A DNA stretch of 5,105 nt from Erythrobacter sp. 34-65-8 (GCA_002278985.1 NCJP01000130.1:1-5105); one strand, 5' to 3'; counted from the stretch's first letter, positions 1 through 5,105 are shown. Numbers and translations are program-made. The notes: generated by a model not told the origin, from the sequence alone.

Positions 1-422
1 ATCTCAAGCTGCCCGCCGGGGTCGAGGACGGCACGCAGATGCGGCTGAAGGGCAAGGGCGAACCGGGGCCTGGCGGCACCGGCGACGGAATCGTCACGAT
101 TGCGATTGACCGCCACCCCCATTTCCGCCGCGATGGCGACGATGTGCGGCTCGACCTGCCGATCACGCTCGACGAGGCGGTCATGGGCGGCAAGGTCAAG
201 TGCCCCACCGTGGATGGCGCAGTCATGCTGACGATCAAACCGGGCACCGGCAGCGGCACGGTGATGCGGCTCGGCGGCAAGGGGTTCTCGACCAAGGCCG
301 GTGCACGCGGCGACCAGCTGGTGACGCTGGAGATCCAGCTGCCGGCAGACCTGTCGGAACTGTCCCGCCGGCTGGAAGGTTGGCAGGACAGCAGCAACCC
401 GCGGGCGAAGCTGGGCATCTGA
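1..422 (+). CDS. DnaJ-family co-chaperone, C-terminal part (5' end outside window)
   Basis: The reading frame is open from the left edge (first full codon at 3) to TGA at 420-422, giving 139 visible residues. It matches the C-terminal substrate-binding half of DnaJ/CbpA proteins. An LKLPAGVEDGTQMRLKGKG segment corresponds to the end of peptide-binding domain I. It is followed by a Gly/Pro-rich turn, an HPHFRRDGDDV strand, and domain II with the typical MGGKVKCPTVDG and LGGKGF motifs. Proteins of this family deliver unfolded clients to DnaK and stimulate its ATPase. The J-domain with its HPD motif, and any zinc-finger region, lie upstream and cannot be seen, so canonical DnaJ and a zinc-finger-less CbpA-like paralogue cannot be told apart. 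The acidic tail typical of some DnaJ proteins is absent; the end is a short helix and LGI. The next gene follows on the same strand after about 54 bp, so an operon is plausible. Family assignment is firm; the exact member is not. Confidence 0.9.
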   Translation, partial: LKLPAGVEDGTQMRLKGKGEPGPGGTGDGIVTIAIDRHPHFRRDGDDVRLDLPITLDEAVMGGKVKCPTVDGAVMLTIKPGTGSGTVMRLGGKGFSTKAGARGDQLVTLEIQLPADLSELSRRLEGWQDSSNPRAKLGI

Positions 423-461
423 GGCCCCTTCGCCCACGCACCTGGTGGCCGGGCGAAAACC

Positions 462-468
462 GGAGGAG
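462..468 (+). promoter_or_regulatory. Shine-Dalgarno sequence of the YihY-family gene
   Basis: GGAGGAG is a near-perfect anti-16S match, ending 8 nt before the ATC codon at 477. No ATG, GTG or TTG in the open frame lies within normal distance; the first is GTG at 612, about 143 nt away. The position of this site is the main reason to place the start at 477. Confidence 0.75.
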
Positions 469-476
469 ACAGCCCG

Positions 477-1478
477 ATCGATTCCCTGCCTGAACCCGAA
501 GAGCGCGAGCTCGATTCGCTCAGTCCGGAAGCGCGCCGCCTTCGTGCCCGCAATCTGCGCGCCCAGAACCTGCGCGGCCGGATCGAAAACCGGGTCGGCC
601 CGGGCACCCGCGTGTTCGCGGTGATCAAGCGCGTGGCGCTGGGCACATTCAACGACGGGTTCATCCACGCCGGCAACCTGGCCTATATGAGCGTGCTGGC
701 GATCTTTCCGTTCTTCATCACCGGCGCGGCCCTGTTTTCCGTAATCGGCGAGGAAAGCGAGCGGCTGGCCACGGTTACCGCCATCGTGCAGGCCCTGCCG
801 CCGGTGGTGGCCGATGTGATCGAGCCGGTTGCCCGCTCCGTGGTCGATGCGCGCAGCGGCTGGCTGCTGTGGGTGGGCGGCCTGATCGGCCTGTGGACCG
901 TGGGCAGCCTGGTCGAGACGATCCGTGACGTGCTGCGCCGCGCCTATGGCACCCGGCCGACCCGCGGGTTCTGGGCCAACCGGCTGCTCTCCACCGGGGT
1001 GATCCTGCTCGCCGTGGTGCTGCTGATGCTCAGCCTGATCGCGCAAGTGCTGATCGGGGCCGCGCAACAGGTGATCGACGCCTATTTTCCGCTGTTGCAG
1101 GACATTCTGGGGCAGCTCGCGCTGGGGCGACTGATCCCGGCCTTCGGGGTGCTCGCCTCGGTCTATCTGCTGTTCTACAGCCTGGCCCCGCACGCCTATC
1201 GCGAGCGGCGCTATCCCAAGTGGCCCGGCGCGCTGCTGACCACGGTGTGGTGGGTGCTGGTCACGCTGGCCCTGCCGCCGGTGCTGGCCAGCTTCTTCAC
1301 CTACGACCTGACCTATGGCGCGCTGTCGGGCATGATGATCGTGCTGTTCTTTTTCTGGCTGGTTGGGCTAGGGATGGTGGTCGGTGCAGAGCTGAATGCG
1401 GCGCTGGCGGTCACCCCTGAAGAGGAAGCCGCCGCAGCGCCCGAAGGCGGGGCAGGACAAGAGGAGGGAACCGCATGA
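477..1478 (+). CDS. YihY/BrkB-family inner-membrane protein (start at a non-AUG ATC codon proposed)
   Basis: This is a polytopic inner-membrane protein of the YihY/virulence factor BrkB family (formerly labelled 'ribonuclease BN'; the tRNA-processing role belongs to another gene). Its molecular function is not established. With the start at 477 it has 333 residues. A charged cytoplasmic N-terminus (about 1-55, rich in Arg/Glu, with a NLRAQNLRG repeat-like helix) precedes six hydrophobic segments at roughly 67-91, 127-149, 170-194, 218-238, 249-271 and 282-304. The family hallmarks AGNLAYMSVLAIFPF at the first helix and GAELNAAL after the last are present, then an acidic Ala/Glu tail. The first conventional start is GTG 612, which has no Shine-Dalgarno sequence. 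The frame stays coding-like upstream of it and reaches ATC 477, 8 nt after GGAGGAG, where ATG would be expected. A conservative annotation would be 612-1478 (288 residues). The stop overlaps the fabI start by 4 bp. Family assignment is firm; the start is an inference. Confidence 0.85.
   Translation: MDSLPEPEERELDSLSPEARRLRARNLRAQNLRGRIENRVGPGTRVFAVIKRVALGTFNDGFIHAGNLAYMSVLAIFPFFITGAALFSVIGEESERLATVTAIVQALPPVVADVIEPVARSVVDARSGWLLWVGGLIGLWTVGSLVETIRDVLRRAYGTRPTRGFWANRLLSTGVILLAVVLLMLSLIAQVLIGAAQQVIDAYFPLLQDILGQLALGRLIPAFGVLASVYLLFYSLAPHAYRERRYPKWPGALLTTVWWVLVTLALPPVLASFFTYDLTYGALSGMMIVLFFFWLVGLGMVVGAELNAALAVTPEEEAAAAPEGGAGQEEGTA
1462..1467 (+). promoter_or_regulatory. Shine-Dalgarno sequence of fabI
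   Basis: AGGAGG lies inside the last codons of the YihY-family gene, 7 nt before the fabI ATG at 1475. It fixes the fabI start and, with the ATGA overlap at 1475-1478, points to coupled translation of the two genes. Confidence 0.8.
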
Positions 1479-2299
1479 GCGGTCTGATGCAGGGAAAACG
1501 GGGCCTGATCATGGGCCTTGCCAATGACAAGTCGCTGGCCTGGGGCATTGCGAAGAAGCTGCGCGAGCATGGCGCGGAGCTGGCCTTTTCCTATCAGGGC
1601 GAGGCGCTGGCCAAGCGGGTGATCCCGCTCGCCGCCCAGCTGGACAGCGATTTCACCTTCGACTGCGACGTGTCGGACATGGCCGCGCTCGACCGGGCGT
1701 TCGAGACCCTCGCCAGCCGCTGGCCGATGATCGACTTCGTGGTCCACGCAATCGGCTTTTCCGACAAGAACGAGCTGCGCGGCAAGTACGTCGACACCAG
1801 CTTGGACAACTTCCTGATGACGATGAACATCTCGGCCTATTCGCTGGTCGCGGTGACGCAGCGCGCGGCGAAGATGATGCCCCCCCTCCGGGAGGACGGA
1901 ACCGGCGGGGGCAGCATCGTGACGCTGACCTATTACGGCGCGGAAAAGGTCATCCCGCACTACAACGTGATGGGCGTGGCCAAAGCGGCGCTGGAAGCCA
2001 GCGTCAAGTATCTCGCCAACGATCTCGGGCCGCAGGGCATCCGCGTCAACGCGATCAGCGCCGGCCCGGTCAAGACGCTGGCGGCGAGCGGGATCGGCGA
2101 CTTCCGCTATATCCTCAAGTGGAACGAGCTCAATTCGCCGATGCGGCGCAACATCACGATCGATGATGTCGGCGGCAGCGGGCTCTACTTCCTGTCCGAC
2201 CTGTCCTCCGGGGTGACCGGCGAAACCCATCATGTCGACGGCGGCTATCACGTGGTCGGGATGAAACAGGAAGACGCGCCGGATATCGCACTGGACTGA
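1475..2299 (+). CDS. fabI: Enoyl-[acyl-carrier-protein] reductase (NADH), FabI
   Basis: FabI reduces trans-2-enoyl-ACP to acyl-ACP with NAD(P)H, the last step of each type II fatty-acid elongation cycle, in the cytoplasm. The 274-residue length is normal for alphaproteobacterial FabI. Visible features are the divergent Rossmann nucleotide motif GLANDKSLAWGIA (14-26), CDVSD (64-68), the AIGF loop (92-95), and the active-site block with Tyr153, Tyr163 and Lys170. These correspond to E. coli Tyr146, Tyr156 and Lys163 (Y-x6-K spacing kept). The C-terminal THHVDGGYHVVGM is typical. Residues at triclosan/diazaborine-sensitive positions look wild type (Gly94, Met166, Phe210 for E. coli Gly93, Met159, Phe203); Ile213 replaces E. 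coli Met206, a conservative change. A short Gly-rich insertion (about 139-146) precedes the catalytic strand. Start ATG 1475 has a good Shine-Dalgarno sequence and overlaps the upstream stop, suggesting co-transcription with the YihY-family gene. Residue numbers for E. coli are from memory of the family. Confidence 0.97.
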   Translation: MSGLMQGKRGLIMGLANDKSLAWGIAKKLREHGAELAFSYQGEALAKRVIPLAAQLDSDFTFDCDVSDMAALDRAFETLASRWPMIDFVVHAIGFSDKNELRGKYVDTSLDNFLMTMNISAYSLVAVTQRAAKMMPPLREDGTGGGSIVTLTYYGAEKVIPHYNVMGVAKAALEASVKYLANDLGPQGIRVNAISAGPVKTLAASGIGDFRYILKWNELNSPMRRNITIDDVGGSGLYFLSDLSSGVTGETHHVDGGYHVVGMKQEDAPDIALD

Positions 2300-2388
2300 G
2301 GCACTTACACCCGCAGGCAGGGCCGGAACGAGTCGCCGCGACAGTCTTGGCAGTGCCGCATTTAGCGGCTAACCCCCTGCTGCCTGTA

Positions 2389-2409
2389 ACTGCGGCAACC
2401 GATACTGAT
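2389..2409 (+). repeat. Direct repeat, upstream composite copy
   Basis: This 21-bp stretch joins two motifs found again downstream. Its ACTGCGGCAACC half matches 2526-2537 at 11 of 12 positions, and its CAACCGATACTGAT half (2396-2409) matches 2576-2589 at 13 of 14. In the downstream region the two halves are separated by about 38 bp. Confidence 0.6.
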
Positions 2410-2416
2410 CGCAGAC

Positions 2417-2480
2417 CTGGCAAACGGGCAGTGCCAGGGCCGCTTCGTGGCCCGGGCACCCCGGGGGTCGTCTTTGCCAG
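2417..2480 (+). other. Long interrupted hairpin, candidate terminator or structured leader RNA
   Basis: Reading outward from a 7-nt loop (GCTTCGT, 2442-2448), GGGCC/GGCCC is followed by an A/G mismatch, GTGCC/GGCAC, a 2-nt bulge, CGGG/CCCG, a 9-nt bulge on the 3' side, and finally CTGGCAAA/TTTGCCAG. That makes about 22 base pairs over 64 nt. The innermost 10 pairs with one mismatch (2431-2459) should be very stable. No clean U-run follows; only TCGTCTTT (2468-2475) is pyrimidine-rich, and it lies within the outer arm. It could terminate fabI transcripts, form part of the leader of the downstream gene, or be a small RNA. The sequence does not decide between these. Confidence 0.55.
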
Positions 2481-2489
2481 AGCATGGCA
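2475..2489 (+). other. Small hairpin competing with the long hairpin
   Basis: TGCCA (2475-2479) pairs with TGGCA (2485-2489) around a 5-nt loop. Its 5' arm is the same TGCCA used by the outer stem of the 2417-2480 structure, so the two pairings exclude each other. It is weak alone and mentioned because of that overlap. Confidence 0.3.
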
Positions 2490-2525
2490 CCAGTCCCCCT
2501 GCTGCGCATTGTGGCAGGGTTGATC

Positions 2526-2537
2526 ACTGCGGGAACC
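2526..2537 (+). repeat. Direct repeat, second copy of the first half
   Basis: ACTGCGGGAACC repeats 2389-2400 with one mismatch. It also forms the 5' arm of the stem at 2526-2555. Confidence 0.5.
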
Positions 2538-2555
2538 CAACCGGTCCCGCGCAGT
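2526..2555 (+). other. Bulged 9-bp stem-loop ahead of the dehydratase gene
   Basis: ACTGC (2526-2530) pairs with GCAGT (2551-2555) and GGGA (2531-2534) with TCCC (2545-2548), leaving a 2-nt bulge and a 10-nt loop. It ends 34 nt before the start codon. GGGTT (2517-2521) can instead pair with AACCC (2534-2538), giving an alternative fold. No U-run follows, so it is not a standard terminator. Confidence 0.4.
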
Positions 2556-2575
2556 AACGAACGACCACAGGCGAA

Positions 2576-2589
2576 CAACCGATACCGAT
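2576..2589 (+). repeat. Direct repeat, copy abutting the start codon
   Basis: CAACCGATACCGAT repeats 2396-2409 with one mismatch and ends exactly at the base before the ATG at 2590. It occupies the place where a Shine-Dalgarno sequence would be expected; none is present. Confidence 0.6.
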
Positions 2590-4539
2590 ATGCTGACCTC
2601 CCTCACCAATCTTGCCAGTGAACGCTTCAAGTCGCTGCTCCAGCGCCTCGCCGTGCTGCCGCGCGTGGCCAAGCAGGGCATTGTCTTCGCGCTCGATTTC
2701 GTCCTGCTGATCCAGTCGATCTGGATCGCCTACTCGCTGCGCATCGACCAGTGGATCCTGTGGGACCGGGCCGTCATGCAGTTCACGATCGGGGCGGCCC
2801 TGTTCATGGTGCCGGTGTTCCTGATGACCGGCGTCTATCAGGCGATTTTCCGCTATGTCGGGCTGGGGATGCTCAAGACATTGCTGCGCGCCGGGTTCTT
2901 TTACGGCCTGGCGGTGTTCGCGGTGTTCACCCTGGTCGGCGTGCCCGGAGTGCCGCGCACGCTGGGCCTGCTGCAACCGCTGGTGTTTTTCTGCCTCGTC
3001 ATGGGCCTGCGGATATTTGCCCGCTTCACCATGGTCGACGTGCTCGGCCGGACCCGGTTTGGCGGACAGATCCGGCGCGTCCTGATCTATGGCGCAGGGC
3101 AGGCAGGCCAGCAGCTCGCCAGCTCGCTGCGTTCCGATGCGGAAATGGAAGTGGGCGGCTATATCGATGACGACAAGCGGCTCGACGGGCAGAAGCTGGA
3201 TGGCATTCCCGTCTACTGGAGCCGCAGGCTGCCTGAAGTGATTGCCGCCACCGCCGCCAGCGAAGTGCTGCTGGCGCTGCCCAATATCCGCCGCAGCCGC
3301 CGCCGGGCCATTGTCAGGGAACTCGGAGAGCTCAAGATCAAGGTCAAGACCCTGCCCCAGATGCGCGATCTGGTGGCGGGCGAAGTGACCATCAACGATG
3401 TCCGCCCGCTCGATATCGAAGACCTGCTGGGTCGCTCGCCGGTGCGGCCGAACGAGCTGCTGCTGGGGCGCACCACGGTCGGCAAGACGGTGCTGGTGAC
3501 CGGCGCAGGCGGCTCCATCGGCAGCGAATTGTGCCGCCAGATCGTGCGGATGCGCGCCAGCAAGCTGGTGCTGTTCGAGATGAGCGAATTTGCGCTCTAT
3601 GCAATCCACAAGGAACTGAGCACCTTTGCCCACGATCAGGCAGCGGGCCAGATCGAGATCGTGCCGGTGCTCGGCTGCGCCAGTGATCGCCAGCGCATGG
3701 ACGAAGTCTTTGCCGCCCATGCCATCGACACTGTCTATCACGCGGCAGCCTACAAGCATGTGCCGCTGGTCGAAGCCAATCCGCTGGAGGCGATCCGCAA
3801 CAACATTCTCGGCACCCGTGCGGTGGTTGAGGCTGCCCATGCCGCCCGGGCCAAGGATTTCATCCTGATCTCGACCGACAAGGCGGTCCGCCCGACCAAC
3901 GTGATGGGCGCGACCAAGCGCGCGGCGGAGCAGATCGTCCAGGCCTTTGCCAAGAGCAACGGGCATACCCGCTTCTCGATGGTCCGGTTCGGCAACGTGC
4001 TTGGCTCGAGCGGGTCGGTGGTGCCGCTGTTCCGCCAGCAGATCGAGGCGGGCGGGCCGATCACCCTCACCGACAAGCGGATTACCCGCTATTTCATGAC
4101 CATCCCCGAAGCCGCCTCGCTGGTGATCCAGGCCGCCGGGATGGCGCGCGGCGGCGAAGTGTTCGTGCTCGACATGGGCCAGCCGGTCAGGATCGCCGAC
4201 CTTGCCCGCACCATGATCCAGCTGTCCGGCCTGACCGTGCGCGACAAGGACAACCCCGATGGCGAAATCGAGATTGCGGAAGTCGGCCTGCGCGAGGGGG
4301 AGAAGCTCTACGAGGAGCTGCTGATCGGCAGCGATCCGCAGGAAACCAGCCACCCCCGCATCCGGATGGCGCGCGAAAACCATCTCGACTGGACAGAGCT
4401 GAACCGGTGCCTGACCATGATCGTGGAAACGCGCGATCCGGTCCGGGCGCTGGAGATACTCCGCCAGATCGTGCCCGAATTCGAGCACCGGCGGGACAAC
4501 GGGCCTGCTGCGGCCTCGGGCGGTAATCCGGCTGCCTAG
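2590..4539 (+). CDS. Membrane-anchored nucleotide-sugar 4,6-dehydratase (FlaA1/CapD/WbpM-type polysaccharide biosynthesis protein)
   Basis: Members of this family remove water across C4-C6 of a UDP-N-acetylhexosamine (usually UDP-GlcNAc) with bound NAD(P)+, making the 4-keto-6-deoxy sugar used in O-antigen, capsule or glycan synthesis. The 649 residues match the long membrane-bound subclass. Four hydrophobic helices (about 29-50, 63-83, 94-119, 127-148) come first. A first Rossmann domain with GAGQAG (168-173) follows, then the catalytic SDR domain with TGAGGSIGSE (304-313), HAAAYKHVP (384-392), STDK (428-431), MGATK (439-443) and FGNVLGSSGSV (467-477). The C-terminal GLREGEKLYEELL (566-578) is typical. 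Met439 stands where classic SDRs have the catalytic Tyr, as is known for WbpM/PglF-like enzymes. The start ATG 2590 has no clear Shine-Dalgarno sequence, but the upstream frame is closed at 2521 and no better start exists. No other sugar genes are visible nearby, so the exact substrate and glycan remain unknown. The tail after about 632 is low-complexity. Confidence 0.93.
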   Translation: MLTSLTNLASERFKSLLQRLAVLPRVAKQGIVFALDFVLLIQSIWIAYSLRIDQWILWDRAVMQFTIGAALFMVPVFLMTGVYQAIFRYVGLGMLKTLLRAGFFYGLAVFAVFTLVGVPGVPRTLGLLQPLVFFCLVMGLRIFARFTMVDVLGRTRFGGQIRRVLIYGAGQAGQQLASSLRSDAEMEVGGYIDDDKRLDGQKLDGIPVYWSRRLPEVIAATAASEVLLALPNIRRSRRRAIVRELGELKIKVKTLPQMRDLVAGEVTINDVRPLDIEDLLGRSPVRPNELLLGRTTVGKTVLVTGAGGSIGSELCRQIVRMRASKLVLFEMSEFALYAIHKELSTFAHDQAAGQIEIVPVLGCASDRQRMDEVFAAHAIDTVYHAAAYKHVPLVEANPLEAIRNNILGTRAVVEAAHAARAKDFILISTDKAVRPTNVMGATKRAAEQIVQAFAKSNGHTRFSMVRFGNVLGSSGSVVPLFRQQIEAGGPITLTDKRITRYFMTIPEAASLVIQAAGMARGGEVFVLDMGQPVRIADLARTMIQLSGLTVRDKDNPDGEIEIAEVGLREGEKLYEELLIGSDPQETSHPRIRMARENHLDWTELNRCLTMIVETRDPVRALEILRQIVPEFEHRRDNGPAAASGGNPAA

Positions 4540-4542
4540 CCG
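4529..4542. other. Short hairpin over the dehydratase stop codon
   Basis: CGGCT (4529-4533) pairs with AGCCG (4538-4542) around a 4-nt loop and covers the TAG at 4537-4539. Further weak pairing (CCGC 4546-4549 with GCGG 4564-4567) spans the 21-bp gap between the convergent stop codons. There is no T-run in either direction, so a shared terminator here is only a possibility. Confidence 0.25.
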
Positions 4543-4560
4543 TACCCGCTTACAGGCGCC

Positions 4561-5105
4561 CTAGCGGTCCCGGTACTGCGGCGGGCGCTTCTCGGCAAAG
4601 GCACGGGTGGCCTCGCGGAAATCCTCCGTCTGGCCGAGCATGACCTGCTGCCGGTCTTCCAGCGCCAGCGCCGCCTCGAACCCGGGCGCATCGATGTTGC
4701 GGTTCAAGGCGTCCTTGGTCAGGCGCAGCCCCATCGGGCTGGTCATGAGCATGTCCTGCGCCAGCGCCATCCCGGCATCGAGCAGCGCGTCATGATCGAC
4801 CACGCGGCTGACGAGTCCCGATGCCAGCGCGCGCTCGGCGTGGATGAAGTTGCCGGTCAGCAGCAGCTCCGCCACCAGCGAGGCACCGACCAGCCGGGGC
4901 AGGAAATAGCTCGATCCCATGTCGCACCCGCCGAGCCCGATCTTGATGTAGGCCGCGTTCATCTTCAGGTCCGGCGCAGCAATCCGCACGTCGCTGGACA
5001 GCAGCAGCGAGAAGCCCCCGCCGCAAGCCGCCCCGTGGCCGAGTGCGATCACCGGCTGCGGGCAGAGCTCGATCGCCTTGACCGGATTGTCGGCCGGGCT
5101 TTCGG
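4561..5105 (-). CDS. Crotonase-fold protein, enoyl-CoA hydratase/isomerase family (5' end outside window)
   Basis: The minus-strand frame ends at TAG (complement of 4561-4563) and is open to the right edge, showing 180 residues of a protein expected to be about 260. About 80 N-terminal residues, including the first oxyanion-hole strand, are missing. Crotonase signatures are clear: PVIALGHGAACGGGFSLLLS (second oxyanion-hole turn), IKIGLGGCDMG, YFLPRLVGASLVAELLLTG, the ASGLVSRVV strand, and a C-terminal TEDFREATRAFAEKRPPQYR typical of acyl-CoA hydratase/isomerase proteins. Gapless alignment by eye to rat mitochondrial enoyl-CoA hydratase puts Ser at the Glu144 position (GGGFS) and Tyr at the Glu164 position (AYIKIG), so both usual acid/base residues are absent. 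An Asp in CDMG lies near the Asp of dienoyl-CoA isomerase. Hydratase activity should therefore not be assumed; an isomerase or another acyl-CoA reaction is possible. It converges on the dehydratase gene with 21 bp between stops. A GTG at 5052 is internal, not the start. Confidence 0.92.
   Translation of the reverse strand, partial: ESPADNPVKAIELCPQPVIALGHGAACGGGFSLLLSSDVRIAAPDLKMNAAYIKIGLGGCDMGSSYFLPRLVGASLVAELLLTGNFIHAERALASGLVSRVVDHDALLDAGMALAQDMLMTSPMGLRLTKDALNRNIDAPGFEAALALEDRQQVMLGQTEDFREATRAFAEKRPPQYRDR

Larger units (their letters stand above)
2300..2589. other. 290-bp non-coding gap rich in inverted and direct repeats
   Basis: No convincing gene lies between fabI and the dehydratase gene. 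The left third holds three odd-centred short palindromes: 2332-2342 (GTCGC-C-GCGAC), 2349-2357 (GGCA-G-TGCC) and 2362-2372 (TTAGC-G-GCTAA). The middle holds a long interrupted hairpin (2417-2480) and a smaller one (2475-2489). The right third holds a bulged stem (2526-2555). Two imperfect repeats link the left and right parts. No clean -35/-10 pair and no hairpin followed by a T-run was found. A promoter for the downstream gene presumably lies here but cannot be placed by eye. Confidence 0.7.

Noticed and set aside
1313..2251. A 312-codon minus-strand open frame across the end of the YihY-family gene and fabI.
   Set aside because: It has shadow-like composition and lies opposite well-supported fabI coding sequence, with no domain visible.
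1475..2299. A triclosan-resistant FabI variant.
   Set aside because: The main resistance positions carry wild-type residues; Ile at the Met206-equivalent is a conservative difference and not evidence of resistance.
2347..2375. A sigma-70-like promoter with TTGGCA (2347-2352) as -35.
   Set aside because: No acceptable -10 box occurs at 16-18 bp spacing (CTAACC/TAACCC are poor).
2425..2475. A classic Rho-independent terminator for fabI.
   Set aside because: The stem is strong, but the following bases are GGGGTCGTCTTT rather than a U-run directly after the stem. It was kept only as a structured element of unknown role.
2484..2621. A 45-codon plus-strand open frame starting at ATG 2484 and overlapping the dehydratase start by 32 nt, considered as a leader peptide.
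   Set aside because: It has no Shine-Dalgarno sequence, no run of regulatory codons and no recognisable sequence; chance open frames of this length are common at this GC content.
2524..4488. A 654-codon open frame on the minus strand, antisense to the dehydratase gene.
   Set aside because: It reads as a His/Asp/Gln/Ala-rich protein with no recognisable domain, the usual shadow of a GC-rich gene. The plus-strand frame has full family motifs.
2590..4539. Start of an exopolysaccharide gene cluster or a novel multi-gene system.
   Set aside because: Only one sugar gene is present, flanked by a fatty-acid gene and a convergent acyl-CoA gene; no glycosyltransferase, flippase or polymerase is in view.

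Overview
The window looks like GC-rich alphaproteobacterial chromosome, most likely Sphingomonadales (Erythrobacter/Novosphingobium-like). This rests on codon use, the protein sequences and the dnaJ-like / yihY / fabI neighbourhood. It is a taxonomic inference from reading, not a database match. No mobile element, CRISPR array, tRNA or rRNA was seen.

Layout. Positions 1-2299 hold three co-directional plus-strand genes: the 3' end of a DnaJ-family co-chaperone, a YihY/BrkB-type six-helix inner-membrane protein, and fabI (NADH-dependent enoyl-ACP reductase). The last two overlap by 4 bp (ATGA) and are probably translationally coupled. The YihY reading frame extends 45 codons upstream of its first conventional start, to an ATC codon exactly 8 nt after a strong Shine-Dalgarno sequence. 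This is either a rare start codon or a single-base change or error.

Positions 2300-2589 are a 290-bp non-coding gap. It is dense in inverted and direct repeats, including an interrupted hairpin of about 22 bp (2417-2480) and an imperfect repeat whose second copy abuts the next start codon. It may hold the fabI terminator and/or a structured leader for the downstream gene.

Positions 2590-4539 encode a 649-residue membrane-anchored nucleotide-sugar 4,6-dehydratase of the FlaA1/CapD/WbpM class, used in surface polysaccharide or glycan synthesis. Convergent to it, only 21 bp away, is a minus-strand crotonase-fold (enoyl-CoA hydratase/isomerase family) gene that runs off the right edge. It lacks the usual catalytic glutamates.

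The genes fit general envelope and lipid housekeeping: fatty-acid elongation, a membrane protein, and activated-sugar modification. No obviously new multi-gene system is visible. The most interesting points are the non-AUG start of yihY and the structured 2300-2589 intergenic region.
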